Shown here: positions 21,978-30,401 of the stretch, piece after piece
How the letters are laid out: each line of letters starts with the position of its first letter
How positions within the stretch are numbered: position 1 is the first letter of the stretch
From: an uncultured Selenomonadaceae bacterium
Lineage (GTDB): Bacteria > Bacillota > Negativicutes > Selenomonadales > Selenomonadaceae
Direction: 5' to 3'
Assembly (NCBI GenBank): GCA_905236665.1
Contig: CAJONF010000263.1
Coordinates: forward strand, 1 to 31,958
DNA: 31,958 nucleotides
The notes under the pieces: generated by a model
What the model was told of the DNA's origin: nothing
The model's input: only the letters and a program-made list of their open reading frames with translations
Database searches by the model: none
Program-made: the position numbers and the translations under genes

Positions 21978-23660
21978 TTACTGCTCGAAACGCTTAACGA
22001 ATACGTCCACCGTTTCAGGATAGCCGAAGTAGAAACCTTGAATAATATCCGCGTTGCAAACATCGCGCAGATAAACGTAAGTTGCTTCATCTTCGACGCC
22101 CTCAATGCAAACTTCCATGCCGACTGCGTGGCACAACATGACAACGTGTTTGACAAGCTGGCGATCGTATTCGCTGTTCAAAAGGTCTTCGACAAAGACG
22201 CGATCGATTTTTATCTGGTTGCATTTGAAGTTTTTAAGAAAACCGAGATTGGAATAACCCATGCCGAAATCGTCCATAGAAATTTTTATTCCTAGGTCGT
22301 GGAAGGCTTGGAACTGTTTATTGACATAATCCCAATCGTAAACGTTGTGACTTTCTGTCAATTCAAAAACCAGCGTGCGCGGATTAATCTGGTGGCGTTC
22401 AATGCAATCCTTAACAAAATCGTAGAAGGTGTGCTCCTCAAGTTGATAGAGCGAAATATTTACGCTGACTTCAAAGTCCGGCATGAACTCCTGCCACTTT
22501 TTAGCAGTGATAATCGCATTTTCTATAATCCAGTGCCCAACAGGAATAATCATGCGGGATTTTTCAAGCAAGGGGATAAATTGCATGGGGGCGACTACGC
22601 TACCGTCTTTATCATACCAACGAAGAAGAGCCTCCGCGCCGACAAGTTTACCGGTTTTTGCATCAACCTGCGGCTGATAGCACAGGAAAAAGTCTTCGCA
22701 ACCGCGGGCGATTGAATTCTGCATAAGATTTTGCATACCGATATCATAACGCCAACGGTCGTAAGATTCGCTGTCAAAGAAAGAAATTTGATCTTTACCT
22801 TTTTGACGTGCGAATTCCAAGGCAACTTCAGCATAGCGCGTCAAATTAATCACGTCGTCCGCATCATCAGGATAGAATGCCGCGCCCGCTGACGCTGTGC
22901 AGTAAATCGTATCTTCTATGTTGCGAATTTCGCGCATACAAAGCTGAATACTCGAATAAATAATTTCCAGCTCTTCAGGATAAACTTCCGATACAAAGAA
23001 TGCGAACATATCGCTATCCAATTTGTAAAGGCGGATATCGGGCGGCAAAATGTTTGTGATGTCCTGCGCGAGCTGTTTTAAAGCGTTGTCGCCGAATTCG
23101 TAGCCGTAAGTTTCGGTGATAAGTTGGAAATTGTCCAGCCCGATGAGAACAACCGCGCCGTGCACGTCAGGTGAACTGTTTAACTCCTTCATCAAATCGA
23201 CATGGAAAGAATTTCGATTGAGCAAGCCGGTCACATGGTCAGCTTTAAGTTTTACGTCCATACGAGATATAACGCCCGCGACTATTTCAGGTTGCCCGAA
23301 TTCATCTGCACCTGCCGTCATTCTCAATGAAACCCAGCCATATTCACCGTCGCGATTTAGTAAGCGGAACTCACCGAAAATTTCGACGCCGGGATTTGAC
23401 GAATCAAGCTCGCTCATTGCCGATTCAAAAATTTCGCGGTCATCGTGCCAGATAAACGGCGTGAGGAGCGTGGCAAAATCTTCTACGACGTTATCGGAAA
23501 AATTAAAATCGCGCCGGAAATTTTCCGAGATCATGACTTGTCCGCTACTTACGTCGACGGCAAAAATATATTCGTCCGCAGAATTCTGCAGAGCCTCAAA
23601 ATAAGTTTTGATTCGACCTAACGGGGAATCTTCACCGAGTTGAAATAAATTTGTGTTCAT
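21978..23660 (-). CDS. PAS-degenerate GGDEF-EAL cyclic-di-GMP phosphodiesterase
   Basis: The 560-residue protein has an N-terminal PAS-like sensor (about 20-135), a GGDEF-fold domain (about 142-297) and an EAL domain (about 320-560). The diguanylate cyclase motif is degenerate, KLDSDMF in place of RxGGDEF (213-219), so synthesis of cyclic di-GMP is unlikely. The EAL domain keeps its catalytic residues: EALLR (343-347), VNIS (N401), FELTES (E433), DDFGMG (463-468), KIDR (K484), EGVE (520-523) and QGFYF (Q541). It should degrade cyclic di-GMP. No transmembrane segment is seen. ATG 23660 follows AGAGGAAG; ATG 23666 is also possible. Confidence 0.9.
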   Translation of the reverse strand: MNTNLFQLGEDSPLGRIKTYFEALQNSADEYIFAVDVSSGQVMISENFRRDFNFSDNVVEDFATLLTPFIWHDDREIFESAMSELDSSNPGVEIFGEFRLLNRDGEYGWVSLRMTAGADEFGQPEIVAGVISRMDVKLKADHVTGLLNRNSFHVDLMKELNSSPDVHGAVVLIGLDNFQLITETYGYEFGDNALKQLAQDITNILPPDIRLYKLDSDMFAFFVSEVYPEELEIIYSSIQLCMREIRNIEDTIYCTASAGAAFYPDDADDVINLTRYAEVALEFARQKGKDQISFFDSESYDRWRYDIGMQNLMQNSIARGCEDFFLCYQPQVDAKTGKLVGAEALLRWYDKDGSVVAPMQFIPLLEKSRMIIPVGHWIIENAIITAKKWQEFMPDFEVSVNISLYQLEEHTFYDFVKDCIERHQINPRTLVFELTESHNVYDWDYVNKQFQAFHDLGIKISMDDFGMGYSNLGFLKNFKCNQIKIDRVFVEDLLNSEYDRQLVKHVVMLCHAVGMEVCIEGVEDEATYVYLRDVCNADIIQGFYFGYPETVDVFVKRFEQ

Positions 23661-23764
23661 TGTCATCTTCCTCTTGAATTTATCGCGCTTATTTCTTTCA
23701 AACCGAATTCGACGCGCCGTTAAAACTTCCTGCAAAATTTTTAGCTAATTCCCTACAATCAGTT

Positions 23765-23809
23765 AAGAATTAGGGATTAGGAATTTTTTTTAACACCTAA
23801 CTCCTAACT
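23765..23809. repeat. Tandem heptamers forming a hairpin at the pyrK stop
   Basis: AAGAATT-AGGGATT-AGGAATT (23765-23785) and CCTAACT-CCTAACT (23796-23809) are two heptamer tracts in inverted orientation. On the minus strand they can pair as TTAGGAGTTAGG with CCTAATCCCTAA (10 of 12 Watson-Crick). The second tract contains the TAG stop of pyrK. It may act as a weak terminator. Confidence 0.65.
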
Positions 23810-24551
23810 AACAAAAGATTTCCGCGGCATTAAAAATCGGGCCGTCCTTGCAAACTTTTTTTCGACCGCTGACAGTATCAATCGAACAGCTAAGACACGC
23901 GCCCAATCCACAAGCCATGCGCTTTTCAAATGAAACTTCACACGGCAAATTTTTTTCTAAAGCTATCTTCGCCACGCCACGCATCATAACTTCGGGACCA
24001 CAAGTAAAAATCTCTGAATATTTTCCCGCCGATAAAACTTCCGGTAAAAAATCTGTCACGAATCCTTTTTTAGAGTAGCTACCGTCATCAGTCGTGATAA
24101 AAATTTTTTCAACGTGCGGGAGAAATTCTTCTTGCCAAAATTTTACTTCATCACTTGTGCGCCCGCCGATCAAGACATCAACAGAAAATTTTTCCGCCGC
24201 CAAAAGTAAAGGTGCTAGCCCCATGCCGCCGCCGACTAAAAGAATTTTCCCGCCATGAGCAGAAAAGCCATTTCCAAGCGCACCTAAAATATTTAACCGT
24301 TCGCCCGCCCGCAATCGTGATAAATTTTCTGTGCCGCGTCCGACTGCTCGATAAAAAATTTTTACACGACCACCCGCCGTCGACGCTATGCCAAACGGTC
24401 TGCGCAAAGTGAATTCATCAGAAATTTTTACTTGAACAAATTGTCCCGCCCGCGATATTTCTGCCAATTCGGGCGCGTCGACTATCAGCCGGAAAATTTT
24501 TTCTGCAACTTCTTCGTTCGATAAAATTTTTACATTAAAATTTTTCGCCAT
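23808..24551 (-). CDS. pyrK: Dihydroorotate dehydrogenase electron-transfer subunit (PyrK)
   Basis: PyrK carries FAD and a [2Fe-2S] cluster and passes electrons from the class 1B dihydroorotate dehydrogenase PyrD to NAD+. The 247-residue protein shows the flavin motif RRPFGIAS, a nucleotide loop LLVGGGMGLAPLL, CGPEVMMRG, and the C-terminal cluster block MACGLGACLSCS with a further cysteine in KKVCKDGP. ATG 24551 is chosen after a run of G (GGGGGGAAATTC). Unlike the common arrangement, no pyrD is adjacent; downstream is the EAL protein and upstream, divergent, the NirJ2-like gene. Its stop lies within a heptamer repeat. Confidence 0.92.
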   Translation of the reverse strand: MAKNFNVKILSNEEVAEKIFRLIVDAPELAEISRAGQFVQVKISDEFTLRRPFGIASTAGGRVKIFYRAVGRGTENLSRLRAGERLNILGALGNGFSAHGGKILLVGGGMGLAPLLLAAEKFSVDVLIGGRTSDEVKFWQEEFLPHVEKIFITTDDGSYSKKGFVTDFLPEVLSAGKYSEIFTCGPEVMMRGVAKIALEKNLPCEVSFEKRMACGLGACLSCSIDTVSGRKKVCKDGPIFNAAEIFC

Positions 24552-24617
24552 GAATTTCCCCCCTAATTCTTGATTAATATAGCATTTACATTTGCTCAGC
24601 GTCAAGGACGGCGCGGC

Positions 24618-24646
24618 TTGCCAAAAACTTTTTCGACAATTATACT
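24618..24646 (+). promoter_or_regulatory. Promoter of the NirJ2-like gene
   Basis: TTGCCA (24618-24623), a 17-base spacer and TATACT (24641-24646), 20 bases before the chosen TTG start, support that start over an upstream TTG at 24570. Confidence 0.6.
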
Positions 24647-24665
24647 GGCGCGGGAGGGATTTAAT

Positions 24666-25649
24666 TTGATAGTCTCATGGAATACGACAAACGCTTGCAA
24701 TATGTATTGCGCCCATTGCTACCGCGACGCCGGCTGTAAGGCGACCGAAGAACTTTCTACCGCCGAGGCAAAGGAACTTTTAAACCAAATCGCCCGCGCA
24801 GGTTTCAAGATAATGATTTTTTCGGGCGGCGAACCTTTAATGCGCCCCGATATTTTAGAATTAGTCGAACACGCCACAAAATTAAAGTTAATCGCGGTTT
24901 TCGGGACTAATGGCACGCTGATAACTGCACAGTTGGCAAAAGATTTAAAAGCGGCGGGTGCTAAGGGCATGGGAATTTCTTTGGACTCCCTAAACGCCGA
25001 TAAGCACGATAAATTTCGCTCATTCGTAGGCGCGTGGCAGGGCGCAGTTGACGGCATGAAAAATTGTCTCAATGCAGGCTTGCCCTTCCAAATTCATACA
25101 ACGGTTATGGATTGGAATCAACACGAATTGGAAGCCTTGACAGATTTTGCAGTAAAAATCGGCGCGAAGGCTCATCATTTTTTCTTTTTGGTGCCAACAG
25201 GTAGAGCCGCAACGATTGAGGAAGAATCTCTGCGCGCTGAAGGTTATGAAAATGTTTTAACTCGGATAATGAAAAAGCAACAAGAAGTTTCTATTGAACT
25301 CAAACCGACGTGCGCTCCGCAGTTTTTAAGAATCGCTGACCAACTTGGAATTAAAACGCGTTTTAGGCGCGGGTGCCTGGCTGGTTTAAGCTATTGCATT
25401 ATCAGCCCGCGTGGAAAAGTTCAGCCGTGCGCTTATCTGAAAATGGAACTCGGCGATGTGCGAGAAATTCCCTTCGATGAAATTTGGCGTTCAAATAAAG
25501 TTTTAAAGACGCTCCGAACTTTAGAATACAGCGGGAATTGCGGCGGTTGCAAATATAAAAATAAATGCGGCGGGTGTCGAGCGCGGGCGGCTTGTTATCA
25601 TGGTGGCGACTTTATGAGCGGCGAACCATGGTGCAATTTTAATAATTAA
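24666..25649 (+). CDS. nirJ2: NirJ2/AhbD-type radical SAM protein with SPASM domain
   Basis: The 327-residue enzyme starts MIVSWNTTNACNMYCAHCYR, with cluster cysteines C11, C15 and C18 spaced CxxxCxxC and the WNTTNxCN context of the NirJ2 subfamily. SAM motif SGGEPL follows. The C-terminal SPASM part (RGCLAGLSYC, PCAYL, CGGCKYKNKCGGCRARAAC) would hold auxiliary clusters. The family relates to heme d1 and siroheme-dependent heme synthesis (NirJ, AhbC, AhbD). TTG 24666 behind GGGAGGG is chosen. No other heme gene is in the window, so its precise reaction is inferred from family only; a peptide-modifying SPASM role is the alternative. Confidence 0.75.
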   Translation: MIVSWNTTNACNMYCAHCYRDAGCKATEELSTAEAKELLNQIARAGFKIMIFSGGEPLMRPDILELVEHATKLKLIAVFGTNGTLITAQLAKDLKAAGAKGMGISLDSLNADKHDKFRSFVGAWQGAVDGMKNCLNAGLPFQIHTTVMDWNQHELEALTDFAVKIGAKAHHFFFLVPTGRAATIEEESLRAEGYENVLTRIMKKQQEVSIELKPTCAPQFLRIADQLGIKTRFRRGCLAGLSYCIISPRGKVQPCAYLKMELGDVREIPFDEIWRSNKVLKTLRTLEYSGNCGGCKYKNKCGGCRARAACYHGGDFMSGEPWCNFNN

Positions 25650-25687
25650 AAAGTGGCTAGCGACTAAAATTTCTAATCACTAACCAC
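25648..25687 (-). terminator. dnaB terminator built from heptamer-like repeats
   Basis: On the minus strand GTGGTTAGTGATTA (25674-25687) pairs over 14 positions with TAGTCGCTAGCCAC (25653-25666), three pairs being G-T, followed by TTTTT. The upstream arm encodes the last DnaB residues VVSD and the TAG stop. It also lies beyond the end of the convergent NirJ2-like gene. Confidence 0.65.
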
Positions 25688-27019
25688 AAATTCTTCTTTA
25701 AGTAAATCGCCAAAACGCATAATTTCTTTTTTAAACTGTAAACGTATTGATGTCGTCGGACCGTTGCGATTCTTCGCAATGATTAGTTCGGCGATATTTT
25801 GATTTTCAGTGTCGTCGCGATTATAATATTCGTCTCGATAAAGAAACATGACAATATCCGCATCCTGTTCCAAACTGCCAGATTCGCGCAGGTCGCTGAG
25901 CTGAGGTTTTTTTTCAGCTCGCAATTCCACGCTTCGACTTAATTGGCTTAACGCGAGAACCGGTACATTCAATTCCCGCGCCAATGCCTTAAGTGAACGC
26001 GATATTTCCGAAATTTCCTGCTGACGATTCATTTCACTATTACGCGTGCGCTGTCCCTGCATAAGCTGTAAATAATCTATGACGATTAAATCTAAACCGT
26101 GCTCGTGCTTTATTCGCCGCGCCTTTGACCGCAATTCTAAAAGAGAACTGCCCGCCGTGTCGTCTATGAACATTTTCAACTTTGATAATTCTTCCAGCGC
26201 GTTAATTAATTGGTTCATGTCGTCATCAGAAAGATTGCCCGTGTTCAAATGCAGAGAATTCACACCACTACGCGTGCTTAATAATCTGTTGCCTAATTGT
26301 ATCTTGCTCATCTCCAAGGAAAAAATCGCTACGGTTTTATTTTTTTCAGCGGCGTTCACTGCAATATTCAATGCCAGTGCAGTTTTTCCCATAGACGGAC
26401 GGGCGGCTAGCAAAATTAAATCCGACTTTTGCAAGCCGTTTAAAATTCTGTCCAAATCAATTAAGCCGGTCGGCACGCCTTCCATTTCACTGGGGTTGTT
26501 GTGAATGTGTTGTATCCGCTCAAAAGAACTCTGCAGAATTGTAAACAGTCGCTCAAAGCCGGTTTGATGATTTTCGGAAGTCACAGATAAAATTTTTTGC
26601 TCCGCGCCCTCCAAAATACTTTCAACGGTTTTTTTTTCTTCGTAAGCTTCGTCGGCAATCGTGCGCCCAGCGACAATCAGCCGCCGCAATATCGCCTTTT
26701 GCCTGATAATTTTAGCATAGGAGCTAGCGCGAGCTGTGGAATATTCCAATTCAAGCAACGAATATAAATAGGCTCTGTCTACGCGTGCAAGTTCGTCACT
26801 TCCCTGCAATTCTTGTTCCGTCAACAGAATATCTACCGGTGTCCCGCGATTGTACAGCCTAACCATCGCTTGGAAAATTATCCGGTGTTCTTCGCGATAA
26901 AAATCATCTGCACTTAAAATGTTGGCGACCGTCGGGATAACTTCTCCTTCTTTTAACATCATTGCGCTAAGAAGTTTTTTTTCCATTTCAATCGCGGTTG
27001 GCATTTCCCTTCCGGTCAA
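25673..27019 (-). CDS. dnaB: Replicative DNA helicase DnaB
   Basis: DnaB is the hexameric helicase at the replication fork. The 448-residue protein has the N-terminal primase-binding region (about 8-115) and the RecA-like C-terminal domain, with Walker A ARPSMGKT (206-213), Walker B LIVIDYLQLM, and the arginine-finger/H4 region SDLRESGSLEQDADIVMFLY. No intein is present. The TTG start at 27019 is backed by GGAGG eight bases upstream; a later ATG has poor spacing. It follows the DUF116 gene by 16 bases and so belongs to its transcript, away from the common rplI-dnaB context. Confidence 0.96.
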   Translation of the reverse strand: MTGREMPTAIEMEKKLLSAMMLKEGEVIPTVANILSADDFYREEHRIIFQAMVRLYNRGTPVDILLTEQELQGSDELARVDRAYLYSLLELEYSTARASSYAKIIRQKAILRRLIVAGRTIADEAYEEKKTVESILEGAEQKILSVTSENHQTGFERLFTILQSSFERIQHIHNNPSEMEGVPTGLIDLDRILNGLQKSDLILLAARPSMGKTALALNIAVNAAEKNKTVAIFSLEMSKIQLGNRLLSTRSGVNSLHLNTGNLSDDDMNQLINALEELSKLKMFIDDTAGSSLLELRSKARRIKHEHGLDLIVIDYLQLMQGQRTRNSEMNRQQEISEISRSLKALARELNVPVLALSQLSRSVELRAEKKPQLSDLRESGSLEQDADIVMFLYRDEYYNRDDTENQNIAELIIAKNRNGPTTSIRLQFKKEIMRFGDLLKEEFVVSD

Positions 27020-27035
27020 AATTTAAACCTCCACT

Positions 27036-27803
27036 TCATTCGATTATCTGAGCAAGGACGCGGCGAACCTCTTCCATATCCACGCGGGTATTGTAGCAAG
27101 GTCCATTCGGGCGAATGTTCAGCACACCGACCGCCGGCAACGGATAAACGTCTTGAATACCGCTCATCAAATCACGTTCGCAGGCAATCGCCAATACAGC
27201 TTGCGGGCGATTTTTTTTGACAACTTGCCGCGCCAATGTTCCACCTGTCGCCACAAAAAACGTAAAGCCCAATTCATCAGAAAGTTTCATAAGGTCTCCA
27301 ACATTACAGCCGCCACAACGTTTGCAGTTATTCGGATCACGTGTGATTTTATGCGGACAACTCGACAGCTGCAGACAATGCGGACTTAATACCAGTAATC
27401 TTTTAGCCGGAACTTTTATGCCGCTCTTCATGAAAATTAAATTGCTCACCGCCACGAACGAGCCTTCAATTTGCCGCCGCTTAATGCCAAAAATTTTTCC
27501 AATACGCACAGCTACGGGAAACAAAAATTTTATAAGTGCAAAGCTGTAGCGGTGAAACAATTTCAGCGTCGGCAAGCCTTTAATCGCCAAAACCATGTTG
27601 CAGACCGTACCAAATGAAAACGTCGAAATAAAAATCAGGAATGCGCCGAAAACCGCCGGTAAGTATTCAAAAATATTCGCTAGACCAGGGCAACAGATAA
27701 TCCACAAGCCATAAAGTGCTAGTGCAACAAAAAATTCTGCCGCCAGCAACAAGCCTAGGAATAATCTTTTTTTCGGGCGCACCGCCGCCAATGTCCTTAA
27801 CAA
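27036..27803 (-). CDS. DUF116 membrane protein
   Basis: The protein has two N-terminal membrane segments (around LFLGLLLAAEFFVALALYGL and AVFGAFLIFISTFSFG) and a cytosolic DUF116 domain. The conserved cysteine-rich block has SPHCLQLSSCPHKI and NCKRCGGCNVGDL, followed by FVATGGTLARQVV and AIACERDLMSG. The cysteines suggest an iron-sulphur or metal site. Function of DUF116 is unknown; it recurs beside radical SAM genes, as here next to amrS. I prefer TTG 27803 (255 residues), eight bases after AGGTGG, to the longer frame that would overlap amrS by 23 bases. Confidence 0.8.
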   Translation of the reverse strand: MLRTLAAVRPKKRLFLGLLLAAEFFVALALYGLWIICCPGLANIFEYLPAVFGAFLIFISTFSFGTVCNMVLAIKGLPTLKLFHRYSFALIKFLFPVAVRIGKIFGIKRRQIEGSFVAVSNLIFMKSGIKVPAKRLLVLSPHCLQLSSCPHKITRDPNNCKRCGGCNVGDLMKLSDELGFTFFVATGGTLARQVVKKNRPQAVLAIACERDLMSGIQDVYPLPAVGVLNIRPNGPCYNTRVDMEEVRRVLAQIIE

Positions 27804-27828
27804 AATTATCACCACCTGCAAAAAATTT

Positions 27829-28659
27829 TCAGCAGTTGCCCGCGTAAACAAAGTTCAGATGACGCTTGGCAACCTCAACAAGTTCATAAATTTTTTTAAC
27901 GGGCGTCGGCGGGAGATTCGTAACTTTATAGCGCGGAAAAAATCTGCTGATGTGCAACGGGATATTTTTAGAAATTTTCGCAAGCCACGCCGCCTCTTTA
28001 TCCATATCTTCAAGCGAATCATTTAGCGTCGGCACAATTAGAGTTGTAACTTCGACGTGGCAACTTTTCGCGGTAAGTTCAATCGTTCGGCGCACAGTTT
28101 CAAAATCGCCACCCAACCACGAATAAATTTCTTGACTAAAACCTTTTAAATCAATGTTCAGCGCGTCAATCAATGGCAAAATTTTTTTCAGCGCGGCGGG
28201 CGAAACCGTTCCATTTGTCACCAAAACGCTTTTCAAGCCCGCGGCTTTTAAAAGTTCGGACGTATCGCGGACAAATTCATAACTGATGAATGGCTCGTTG
28301 TAGGTGAACGCGACGCCGATATTTTTTTGCGGCAAAAGTTCTTGAGCAAGGTTTGCAAGTCGTTCAGGAGAAATTTTGCGCGTCGGGAAAGTTGAATCAG
28401 CCATAGAAATTTCAAAGTTCTGGCAAAATGGGCAGTTCAAATTGCAACCGTAGCTACCGACTGACAAAATCCTACTACCGGGAAAAAATTTATACAATGG
28501 TTTTTTTTCAATTGGGTCAAGCGCAATGGAAGTTATCTCACCGTAATTGAGCGCGGTAATTTTTTTGCCGTCATTAAATCTTGCGCGGCACCTGCCAACC
28601 TCGCCTGCTGACAATCGGCAATGATGCGGACATATTTCACAGACAAGTTTATCATTCAT
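27829..28659 (-). CDS. amrS: AmmeMemoRadiSam-type radical SAM enzyme
   Basis: The 276-residue protein matches AmrS, the pyruvate-formate-lyase-activase-like member of the AmmeMemoRadiSam set. The N-terminal cysteines C7, C10, C14, C24 (CEICPHHCRL, GRCRAR) precede the radical SAM motif CNLNCPFCQN (C72, C76, C79). Family blocks LDPIEKKPLYKFFPG and GVAFTYNEPFI also appear. The usual partners AMMECR1 and Memo are not in the window, and the substrate of the set is not known. ATG 28659 follows GAGGTAACGTC. It lies 25 bases before the DUF116 gene. Confidence 0.9.
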   Translation of the reverse strand: MNDKLVCEICPHHCRLSAGEVGRCRARFNDGKKITALNYGEITSIALDPIEKKPLYKFFPGSRILSVGSYGCNLNCPFCQNFEISMADSTFPTRKISPERLANLAQELLPQKNIGVAFTYNEPFISYEFVRDTSELLKAAGLKSVLVTNGTVSPAALKKILPLIDALNIDLKGFSQEIYSWLGGDFETVRRTIELTAKSCHVEVTTLIVPTLNDSLEDMDKEAAWLAKISKNIPLHISRFFPRYKVTNLPPTPVKKIYELVEVAKRHLNFVYAGNC

Positions 28660-28682
28660 GACGTTACCTCAAAAAATTTTCT

Positions 28683-30281
28683 TTAGTTCAGCAAATTATT
28701 TTCGTAGACTTGTCGCAGAGCGGCTAAATTTTCAGTGTTCCAATCTTTTCTGCAAATCCATGCCACATCATTTATAACCATAGTCTCTCGATCTTCTGCC
28801 GAATAATTTTTCCACAGCGGCGTTACATAACTTTTCGGCTTACCGGTCGTGGCAAATGATACCCACGCCGCCTGAACTTGTCTAATTAATTTTGCGGAAG
28901 GATTCGGCTCAATTTCGGGGCTGGGATTTCCAAAGACAAACGGCAAATCTAGGGCGTGGCATGAACCTAAATTTTCGACGGGCGATTTCTGATTGAACAG
29001 ATAAAAATAAACGTCGTCGAACGCGGATTGATACTCGGCAACCAATTCATGACCAATGCGCCAATCCAACTGATTTGCAAATTCAAAATAACGTTTAACC
29101 TCGTCAAGCTCCGTGTGATTTTTTTGCCAAGTATTGTAAAGTTCTTCTCGGTAAAAAAATTCGCCTTCATACATAACCGGAGTGAACCGCGCATGGATTT
29201 CCGGCATATTCCTAACAAATGTTTCATCGTAATACAAAGTCCAGTAACGATATTCTTCTTGCATGGTGCCCGTTAAAAGTTTAATGCCGCGAGCCGCACC
29301 GTCCTTTAAAGCTCGGAGCGGGTGCATAGGTAAAAATTTTCCGTCGCAAGTCGGCATATAATCAAGATCCATTGAAAAATCGCGCTGGTCAGAAAATTTT
29401 TCATAGGTGGCGATAAGTTCTCTGGCGGATTTTTTCATCATATCGGACATATTTTTATAGCCGCCAAAATTCATGAAGTCCTCGGCAAATTTAGCCGAGT
29501 AGTTCGGATCTTGATAAAAAGATAAATGCCCCGACTGCGCGATAACTTTGTTGAAAAGATTTTTCGCGGCGGGCGTAACCATTAAAAGCATTGCGGATAT
29601 AGATCCGGCACTCTCACCAAAAATCGTCACGTTGTCAGGGTCGCCACCAAAATTTTCAATGTTCTCTTTAATCCACGTCAACGCCGCGATTTGATCTTGA
29701 AGTCCAAGATAGCCCGTGCCCTCAAAATCAGAATCAATACCTGCGAAATTCATAAAGCCGAAAATATTCAGGCGATAATTTATCGTGACGATAACCACGT
29801 CGCCACTTGCCGCCAAATTCGCGCCATTATAGAGCGGGTCGCCACTGCCGCCATTTATAAAAGCTCCGCCGTGAATAAACACCATAACCGGTAAATTTTT
29901 TTTATCACTGTTCGTCCAGATATTGAGCGTCAAACAATCTTCACTTTGCTTGAGTAGGGAAGCTGGCTCGACGGAGTCGCGGTCTTGCATAGGCGAATTA
30001 CCGAATTTTTTTGCGCTGAACTCTTTGTCGCTCGGATTCAACTTTTCGGGCGTGTGCCAGCGTAAATTTTTTATAGGTGGTTTAGCATAAGGGATACCCA
30101 GCCAAGTTTTAACGCCGCGTTTATCGATAAAGCCGTTAAAAATTCCGTAGCGGGTCTTGATTCTGCAATTTTTATTTGCGGCTTGAACGGTACTAGAGAA
30201 AAAATCCGGCGTAGCAAATGCCAAGGCAGTTAAGGCTGTCATCTTTACAAAATCTCTGCGCGAAAAAATTTTATCGGACAA
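28683..30281 (-). CDS. Tat-exported type B carboxylesterase
   Basis: The 532-residue protein has a Tat signal with SRRDFVK at 7-13 and a hydrophobic stretch ending near VQAA, so it is folded before export. The alpha/beta hydrolase domain shows the family signature EDCLTLNIW (114-122), the oxyanion HGG (137-139) and the nucleophile Ser224 in FGESAGS. The likely catalytic histidine is in SCHALDLPFVFGN near the C-terminus. It probably hydrolyses carboxylic esters outside the inner membrane; substrate is not predictable. TTG 30281 follows AAAGGAAG. It separates amrS from ruvA, occupying the place where ruvB is often found. Confidence 0.88.
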   Translation of the reverse strand: MSDKIFSRRDFVKMTALTALAFATPDFFSSTVQAANKNCRIKTRYGIFNGFIDKRGVKTWLGIPYAKPPIKNLRWHTPEKLNPSDKEFSAKKFGNSPMQDRDSVEPASLLKQSEDCLTLNIWTNSDKKNLPVMVFIHGGAFINGGSGDPLYNGANLAASGDVVIVTINYRLNIFGFMNFAGIDSDFEGTGYLGLQDQIAALTWIKENIENFGGDPDNVTIFGESAGSISAMLLMVTPAAKNLFNKVIAQSGHLSFYQDPNYSAKFAEDFMNFGGYKNMSDMMKKSARELIATYEKFSDQRDFSMDLDYMPTCDGKFLPMHPLRALKDGAARGIKLLTGTMQEEYRYWTLYYDETFVRNMPEIHARFTPVMYEGEFFYREELYNTWQKNHTELDEVKRYFEFANQLDWRIGHELVAEYQSAFDDVYFYLFNQKSPVENLGSCHALDLPFVFGNPSPEIEPNPSAKLIRQVQAAWVSFATTGKPKSYVTPLWKNYSAEDRETMVINDVAWICRKDWNTENLAALRQVYENNLLN

Positions 30282-30401
30282 AGCTCATCTTCCTTTCAAA
30301 ATATCTTGTCAAAGTTTAAATCAAAATACTTCAAAAGTTTATAAAAAAAAATCAGCAGTAAGATTTTTTCCTAAATGCTAACAATTAAAGTTGCTAAAAA
30401 T
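30282..30401. other. AT-rich intergenic segment between ruvA and the esterase
   Basis: No gene. On the minus strand a weak AT stem (AAAAAATC with GATTTTTT) could end the ruvCA transcript; no convincing promoter for the esterase was found. Confidence 0.4.

Noticed and set aside
22299..23604. Long plus-strand frames opposite the EAL gene
   Set aside because: They are antisense shadows of a well-supported gene with all domain motifs on the other strand.
24552..24665. An N-terminal extension of the NirJ2-like protein from TTG 24570
   Set aside because: The extension would span the promoter, has no family similarity, and the TTG at 24666 has a strong ribosome site and the family's usual N-terminus.
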